Shown piece after piece: positions 57,120 through 64,000 of a DNA stretch of 64,000 bases (its first letter is position 1; each line of letters starts with the position of its first letter). The notes beneath the pieces were generated by a model that was not told the DNA's origin, made no database searches, and saw nothing but the letters and a program-made list of their open reading frames with translations. A program made the position numbers and the translations under genes. Source of the stretch: Dipteris shenzhenensis (Eukaryota; Polypodiophyta; Polypodiopsida; Gleicheniales); assembly GCA_047967505.1 (NCBI GenBank), contig CM106540.1. One strand, written 5' to 3'.

Positions 57120-59650
57120 CGCATGACAATAAATGTGTTCTTTTTATCCTTCTATTGTGGCACCGCCAATCCCTTTTCTAGCTTGGGGTGGCACCAAGTG
57201 ATGTGTACCCGCCCTTAGACTGTAACACTCTCCCCTTTATAGACAATAAACGTCTTAGACTATAACCCTCTCAAAGTGCATTCAGTTGTGCGGAGGAGCA
57301 GCAGCTCAAGCGGTTGGGCATTTGCCCACCTGAGTTGGCTACCCACATTCAATTCTCTCGGGAAGATCACCTGCTTCTTGTCAATGCACACCACGGGTAG
57401 TTGGCCCCTCGTCATTGTGTGTGTGTAGGGGGGGGCATGTGAGGAAAGAAAAGGTGCATTCCACATTCTCTCTTCTTCCATGGAAATCCCAAGAAAAATC
57501 AAGGTTGTATAATAAGGGAGTGGAAAGAGGGGAGAGGAGGAGTGTGAAAAGGGGAAATTGATGCAAAGGGGGGAGGGGTCCATCAAATAAGAGAGGATGC
57601 AAGTGGAAGTGAAGCCCTCGGTCATACATTTAATAGACTCATGCATGTCTTACAACCAACCCCTCCAAAATATTCTTTTCATTCTTAAATATCCTCACCA
57701 AGATATTTGAAGCGTTGCCTTTTTGCAAAGGTGGAAATGGGAGGTTTTGTTGAAGAGCTAAGAATTAAAAATATTCCATTACTATGCCCTAAGGCTAGCT
57801 ACTATATCAGCATGTCCAAAGTTGAATATTGTGAATTATTCAACAAGTGGTTGTATAAGATCATGTTTGCATCACTAGAAATGCAACTTGATTCCTTGAG
57901 GGAGCCACATGCAACTTGATTCCTAGAGGTAAACGTGCACATGCATGGATCCACAAGGAGAAGAGCTGATGCACTTTGCTATTCACACGTCCATAAGAAA
58001 ATCCCCCCCCCCCCCCCCCTTGTCAATAATGGCCACTCTATTCTTGAATTTGAAGGTGAAGGAGGCAAATGGAGGACTATTCCCATCCTCCATTCATGGC
58101 TACAATGTAGGAGAGATCAAAACTTCTCCAACAGGACATCTCACACCATCAAAGCTCACATAGAAACATGTCATGATCTTGATGTCTAGTTGTTTACCAT
58201 TGTGTTGCGACATTATAACTTGCAACTTGCCCACATGATGAGGGTGGGGTTGCAATCAACCCCTAACAAACACCATCATGACCAACTTCAGGGAGTGTAC
58301 AAGTCTCCTCAAAACCCACCCAAACATTTCATTACTATCATCATAGGCTCTTGTACTTGGTTGCATAGCGCTACAAGTTTCAATGATGCAATCGACCTGC
58401 CCACATAGAGTTGCTACTTCCACCGATCTAAGCTTCACCCCATGTGTGCATCCCCATGTGCACTTCATATGAAAGGAGGAGTAAGGACCAAGTCTCATTG
58501 AGCCATGCTTATAGTGACCTTCCCAGCTCTATGCACGACGATTATGCGGTCCCCACCTCCATTTTTTGGGTGGATACTTAGGTAGAAGCAATGGGGTTTT
58601 GACATTTTATGAGTTTGCGAGTTTTTCAAGTATTTTTATGTGTGAATTTTATAGCTAGTGGCTAGTTATAATTCTTGCATATCACCATGCAAGTATAAAT
58701 AATAATTAAACCATGCAAAATATTTCATAAACATAGGAAACACTCAATAGAAACCATGGTGCTAGTTCTATTAGAGGAAAGATCTCATCATAAATCCCTT
58801 GGATCAATAGATCATTGTCACGCTATAAAGGCAAGCAAGCAGTAGCCAAGCATCATTGCATTCGTGGTTGAGCCAAGCATAAATAGCTAAAACAATAGCT
58901 CGTCGGCGAGCTATGAAGACAGGGTGCCAAGAACTTTTTTCCCAGATGGCATTTTGGGTTTTGTTTGCAGTCATTTTCAAGGTATTTAGGCCTTCTGAGC
59001 TCATTTTTGGTGTCAAAGAGGTCAAGTTGTGCATGTATCAAAAGTTTTGTTTCTTCCAAGTAATTTATACCCCTCTCGCAACATAGTCAAGTTTTGTTTT
59101 GTTCTAAGAAATTTTTACCAATGGAGCAGAGTAACAATGGTCATCCATAGGTCAAATATTTGAACATCTATAATTTCTAGTTTTGTGGGAGATGTGTTGT
59201 TTGGATTAGCTCCTCTACATGTAAGAATACAAGTTGTTCATAAAACAATATTTTAAATTTCTCCCAATGCTAAATGCATAGTTCTGCTTAAATTTTCCCA
59301 TTTAAAAAGACCAATACGATTGAGTCAAATCAATACTTGTAGCTAATGATCAAGGTGGTTGTAAGAGTTCTACACCATACGATCTTTAATGGCATGCCAT
59401 GAGCTATAGAAAAAATTCAATAAAAACTCGCAAAAACTTACTCGCAAAATGCCAATCCTCGAAGCAATGCTTATGGCTTTTCATACAATTTTATTATTCA
59501 AAATGGTTACATGGAATTCCTAGATCGCACTTCTCCCCTCCATGCACACTCGACCAATTTCATATGCATTCCTTTCCATTTTCACCTTTGGGATTCCATT
59601 CAATGCTTAAACGATGTATTTTTCCATATTTCATTGTCATCAAAGTCTTG
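57120..59650. other. no recognisable gene
   Basis: Contains a poly-C run near 58000-58019 and several open frames of 60-130 codons without family similarity. Confidence 0.45.
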
Positions 59651-59652
59651 TA

Positions 59653-59655
<3 letters not shown>

Positions 59656-59706
<51 letters not shown>

Positions 59707-59770
59707 GTGTGTGTGTGTGTGTGTGTGCACGTGTGCGTGCGTGCGTGCGTTTTTATGTGTGTGTGTGTTT
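59656..59770. repeat. compound (CT)n(GT)n microsatellite
   Basis: A CT run at 59656-59704 is followed by GT (to about 59727), GTGCGTGCGTGC and further TG runs to about 59770. Confidence 0.95.
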
Positions 59771-60447
59771 GCGCGTTTTCGCTGAGGGCTTTATTGACTC
59801 TCTAGGATATACTTGGATCCATCTCCCCCACTCATTGAGCATCGCTATTGGGCAATCTCAGGTTTCATCATATTAAAGAGAGAGACGGATTTGTGCCTTC
59901 ATGTGATCTAAAGGAGATCGAGTTAGAGGAGAATTTTTATCTTCAGATGCCCTGTATATTACGAGATCCAAGGCAGCTACTATTGTCTCTTCAGAGATAA
60001 GCTCTGGTCTGCTCTCCCGCTTCCTTTCCCATCCAGTTCAAAGATTCTTAGCCGCCTTCATTCATGAGGCAGTTAAGCATCGAGAGCACTTTCTCAAACT
60101 ACAAAGCAGGGCTGGAGCACAAGCGAACTCATTCTTAGCACATGGTCACAGAGTTCTTTCAGCCATATCACACAGACCCTCATTCCTCACATAGTCGGCG
60201 ATGCAAAGATCCAGAGCCAATGACACAATGTATCTGATAGAGGGAGGAGACACAGATCATGCTCAAATATATTCCTTCCATATTTAGACCCGAGCATTAC
60301 CCACACAGTCTATAAGAGTTATTGTGGCCCTAGTTAGATGAAGAGAGCTACAGCCAAGAGACCACGTCGGACCGTACCCATAGACAACAGTCAGTACTTT
60401 ATATGTGATCTTACACCAATGGAGCCCCGCCAACCTTTGGGTCCAAT
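59771..60447. other. no gene seen
   Basis: Intergenic DNA without recognisable coding or RNA features. Confidence 0.4.
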
Positions 60448-60610
60448 AGGACCTCTCTCTCTCTCTCTCTCTCCCTCCCTCCCTCCCATCTCTCATCCGC
60501 CCCCTCCCTCCCATCTCTAGGCAGCCCCCTCCCATCTCCCTCCTCTCTCAGTCGCCCCCTCCCGTCTCTCTCCCAGTCGCCCCCTCCCATCTCTCTCATA
60601 GTAGCTGCTC
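60448..60610. repeat. pyrimidine tract with minisatellite units
   Basis: A CT run (60452-60472), then CCCT units, then four to five degenerate units of the type GTCGCCCCCTCCCATCTCTC. The units resemble those of the 8270-9115 tract. Confidence 0.85.
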
Positions 60611-61358
60611 AGCTCCCTCACTCACCACGTTGTAGGTTCTGCTTGTTGTTGCCATGGTTCATTGTTTCATGTTACGCCAAAGCTCCAACCAAGGTCCAAA
60701 GTCCAAACCTTAAAGGGCAATCAATGAACTTGAGTTGCTCAGTTTGCCCAGCCAACCAGCCACCAGGTTCTCACTTTTTTTCAGTTCAGCTCAATTAGCC
60801 TCTCTCAGTTCAGTCAGCTAAACCACTCTAGGTTGGGTTGACCCCTAGCCCAACCTAGAGGTTAGTTCCAGCATAGGGGCATTCAAATATATGCAGGCCA
60901 CTATGTAGCTCCCGCTAAGTTGAAGTCCTTTGCCTTCTCGATTCTCGACACCTACGAGTAAGCCCTCGTATTTGGCCATTACAGCCTTATCACAGCATCC
61001 ATCTCCTATATCTCAGGCACGAAGGAGCAAATCTATTATTTACAAAAAGAAATCAGAGAACTCAAACTTCAGGTTGCAACGCTCGGGAGGAAAGTGCAAG
61101 ATATCGAGAGTAATAGAAAATAGGAAATTATTGCAAAGGTCATAGATAAATGTAACGCATCTCCACTGGCACCGACACTTGTCTCCATGGTCAAGGATAT
61201 GATCACCAATCAAGTGAGCTCAATCAAGAAATAGTTGCCGATTCCAACAACAAAATCAATAGAGCGTTTCATTATATGGAAATGAAAGAGCAAAAAGCTA
61301 GAGCACAAAATAAGACGATCTTATGCATTGGGGGATTAGAATAGGATTCCTCCATGAT

Positions 61359-61361
<3 letters not shown>

Positions 61362-61422
<61 letters not shown>

Positions 61423-61424
61423 GC
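61362..61424. repeat. compound (CT)n(CA)n microsatellite
   Basis: A CT run at 61362-61401 continues into a CA run to about 61422. Confidence 0.95.
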
Positions 61425-64000
61425 ACGTGCAATATACATGTGATATTTGTAACATTTTCATCATTGGATTGCATGGAATCTTCCTTTTTTTTTACACTCC
61501 GATGTAGAATTACAAGTCCTAGATTCTAGAGACCTAAGATAAATAATGTTAGGTGGATGGAGAACTTTTCATCTTGACCTAATTCTATGAAAAATGCAGA
61601 TCACAGAAACCTTTAAATTACGGATGAAATCCTATTATGCTATGGTATAAACTTGCAAATTTAGTGAATTATGGCATGAATCCTTTAAACATGTGGCTTC
61701 AAAGTTTTGGGACTTTCATGTCATCCACGAACGATCTATGGCTTCCCAAAGAAAGATAGGCAAGACAATTGAAGCATCAACTTCTTATCTACAACTTCCT
61801 ATCCAATCGGAATGGGTATGCTCTGGTTGTGTGAGTGAGTGTGAAAGATCTACCTAATTATTGCCGCAATTCTCACTCTGTCTACAATGATCCCAATGTA
61901 GAGGTCAAAGAGCTTCGTCGTTCACAGTAAGATGTGCCACTCTATGTGGCTTCTAGTTTCCAACAATGAGACCACACACTAAATGAAGGGTGCAATCCTA
62001 AGGAAGATGGGTCCTAGGTAACATTTGCAACTCAAAAAGATGAAACTATAAATATATTTTTTTTGGGTGGGAGGGAGAACTGTGGGCAACTAGCTAGAAA
62101 TTATATTCATAATTTTTCATCACAATATGGGACTTCAAAAGCTCGTGATGCACATGGTTCAACAATCACCTTTTAGTGTGCCACTAAGAGGTAACCAATA
62201 GTGCCATGATACTCATTTTCATTCCACCCTTGAAGCATGGATCCAATTGCACACACATCCATTTTACCAAAATTGATTGTTGTTTTCAAGTCGTGCGAAT
62301 GTGATTTATTTTGAAAATATACGTGTAAAGTAGCATAGAAAATTCATAATGATGGACAAACCATTTAAAAGCTACTTCATCACATTTTCTTGTGTGGAAC
62401 TTATTGGCCCGAAGGCAAGCTATGCTTTAAGTGCGTCGTGTGACCTAGCTAAGTGTTCACAATTCCACAAGCTGACTAATGGGAAATGGTCCTCATTGTC
62501 TTCTGGTTGACCAATCACTATTCACCTAAAAGAACTTATGATGGAGGTCGTTAGATTAACTTATTTTCACAACTAGTGGTATGTTGGTTGCCTTACATGA
62601 TTGTGGATGCTCAGCTCATGTTCCCAATTTTATTTCATATCATTTACATGCATTAGAATGTGCAAAAACTAAAAGGTCCAGGAGTGAATATTCTATATTG
62701 AAGACTAGAAGCGGAACAAACATGCCATGAATGCGTAGTCACTTCAATCCCAAAATTGTGTGAACAGTGGCCACAAACTTGTTCGATGCACATGGAGAAA
62801 TTTCACATACTTTTGGAGCTTCAAGGCTTCATGGCAAGGAATATGACCCACAGACTTCACATACTTTCCAAAGCATCAAGGTTGTGCAACAACAGCCCCG
62901 CCATACAATGTGGACAACCATGGTTACATTTTTTATGTAGAGTAATCACTCATTAATAAACAAACTCTCTCTATAGCCAATTATCAATTAAAATATATGA
63001 AGGCCTGGTTGTGCTCAACCTTAAGACATACTCTTGTGCTTTGACCAACATGTGAAGAACAGAGTAAAGAGAAACATGTGCCCAAGGATGGATCTGTGCA
63101 CAAACAAGTTGCTACCAAGGGCAAGGTTGTTTAGTGTTTAAGAAATGCTCCTATGACCCACATTCAAGCTTATATATAAAGGACCCCTTTATAAAAAAAT
63201 TAGGTTGCTTACCCTCTAATCTATAAAATCTTCTATTAGATAAAGGGTCTAATGTATGTGGACATTCATCCTCCTATAATTTATATGCCATGTCTCTGCA
63301 TTTACCATGGTTATTCAACATTGGTGCTATAAGAGCATCCAATAAGGAGGAGGTATTGCACATAATCCTTAAATAAAATCTTCACATTTCATATAAGGAG
63401 ATTCCATAGATGGTACTAGAGCATGTTTTTATGTGCCTGTGTCTGAAAGTCTCTTAAATGCAAAGGAAGTTGCGTAGAGTCTTTGCATATGTGGACGTCC
63501 ACAAACCTCTCGACTTTGCATGCATTACTACCATTGTACGTGGGAGCTTCTACACCCCATATCAGCCCATGGTCGTGCTAGCTACCTCTGTTCTGGAATT
63601 CGGTGTGTTGCCCCAAAATATTGAGGGCTTAGCTCATAGGGTTTGGTCCCATGACGGAATTAGGCTGGTAATATGCTTAATTACAGCTACTCAATAACAA
63701 TTTGAGCCCAAACCTTCACTTATCCAAGATCATTACTAATTCTAGATAAACTACACTCAACTACGTGGCTTCAAATGGAAGCTTCTGATTGCAACTAAAA
63801 GATGACAAATAACTGTTGATTGGATTTCTTTGAGCCACCAAAACATAGAAAGTAGCTAAATAGAGCCCTCTAGTGTGAAAAAAAACCCTATTAATTAATT
63901 AGTTGGTGTGGGGAAAGTGGGAGTGGTATACAATGGCAAAATATTTAGGGATAAAGGGGGGATTACTTCACTTAATTTGGGTTCAAATATTTCCTTCAAC
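61425..64000. other. no recognisable gene to the window end
   Basis: AT-rich DNA with stop codons in all frames and only short open frames. No LTR pair, RNA gene or conserved domain recognised. Confidence 0.45.

Overview
The window looks like nuclear DNA of a land plant. The evidence is a SAC51-type bHLH gene with its plant-specific conserved upstream peptide, an intron-containing FSH1/OVCA2-type serine hydrolase gene, a tRNA-Lys(CUU) gene, several Ty1/copia and Ty3/gypsy retrotransposons primed by initiator tRNA-Met, and nonsense mutations in the CG and CHG contexts expected of plant DNA methylation. A Penelope-like retroelement and very many (CT)n tracts would fit a seed-free vascular plant (fern or lycophyte) or a gymnosperm. 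That placement is inference; the sequence does not settle the species.

Layout. 1-4.3 kb: a copy of the 3' tail of a Penelope-like element, then, on the minus strand, the bHLH gene (coding 1247-2608) with a 5'-leader intron and a conserved uORF (3405-3572). 4.3-11 kb: gene-free DNA with CT microsatellites, a 1.3-kb polypyrimidine tract and a palindromic repeat array. 11.2-16 kb: a solo LTR with target-site duplication, then a decayed gypsy element. 16.6-17.2 kb: an orphan copia fragment. 17.5-22.9 kb: microsatellites and a lone short LTR. 23-26.9 kb: an old copia. 27.16-32.75 kb: a complete but inactivated copia with 352-bp LTRs and TSD AGTAG. 34.4 kb: tRNA-Lys. 36-36.5 kb: a copia relic. 36.8-42.85 kb: a young but defective copia on the minus strand (229-bp LTRs, TSD TCTTA). 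44.4-46.5 kb: a gypsy-like relic. 46.6 kb: one unassigned exon-like ORF. 49.3-49.7 kb: tandem repeats with a PBS-like motif. 50.8-54.04 kb: the Penelope-like element. 54.07-55.68 kb: the serine hydrolase gene. 55.7-64 kb: gene-poor DNA with microsatellites and a possible SINE.

Only three host genes are well supported: the SAC51-like bHLH, the FSH1-like hydrolase and tRNA-Lys. Both protein genes read on the minus strand, and each has Penelope-like sequence a short way downstream in the same orientation. The rest is mostly retrotransposon wreckage in several age layers, shown by LTR divergence and nesting.

The points most worth following are: (i) the strongly conserved uORF peptide of the SAC51 type, separated from the main ORF by a predicted 740-nt leader intron; (ii) a plant Penelope-like element whose GIY-YIG-like block lies N-terminal to the reverse transcriptase in the same frame, which is the permuted order; (iii) a copia copy whose LTRs are about 99% identical although its coding region carries at least eight lesions, which suggests mobilisation in trans.
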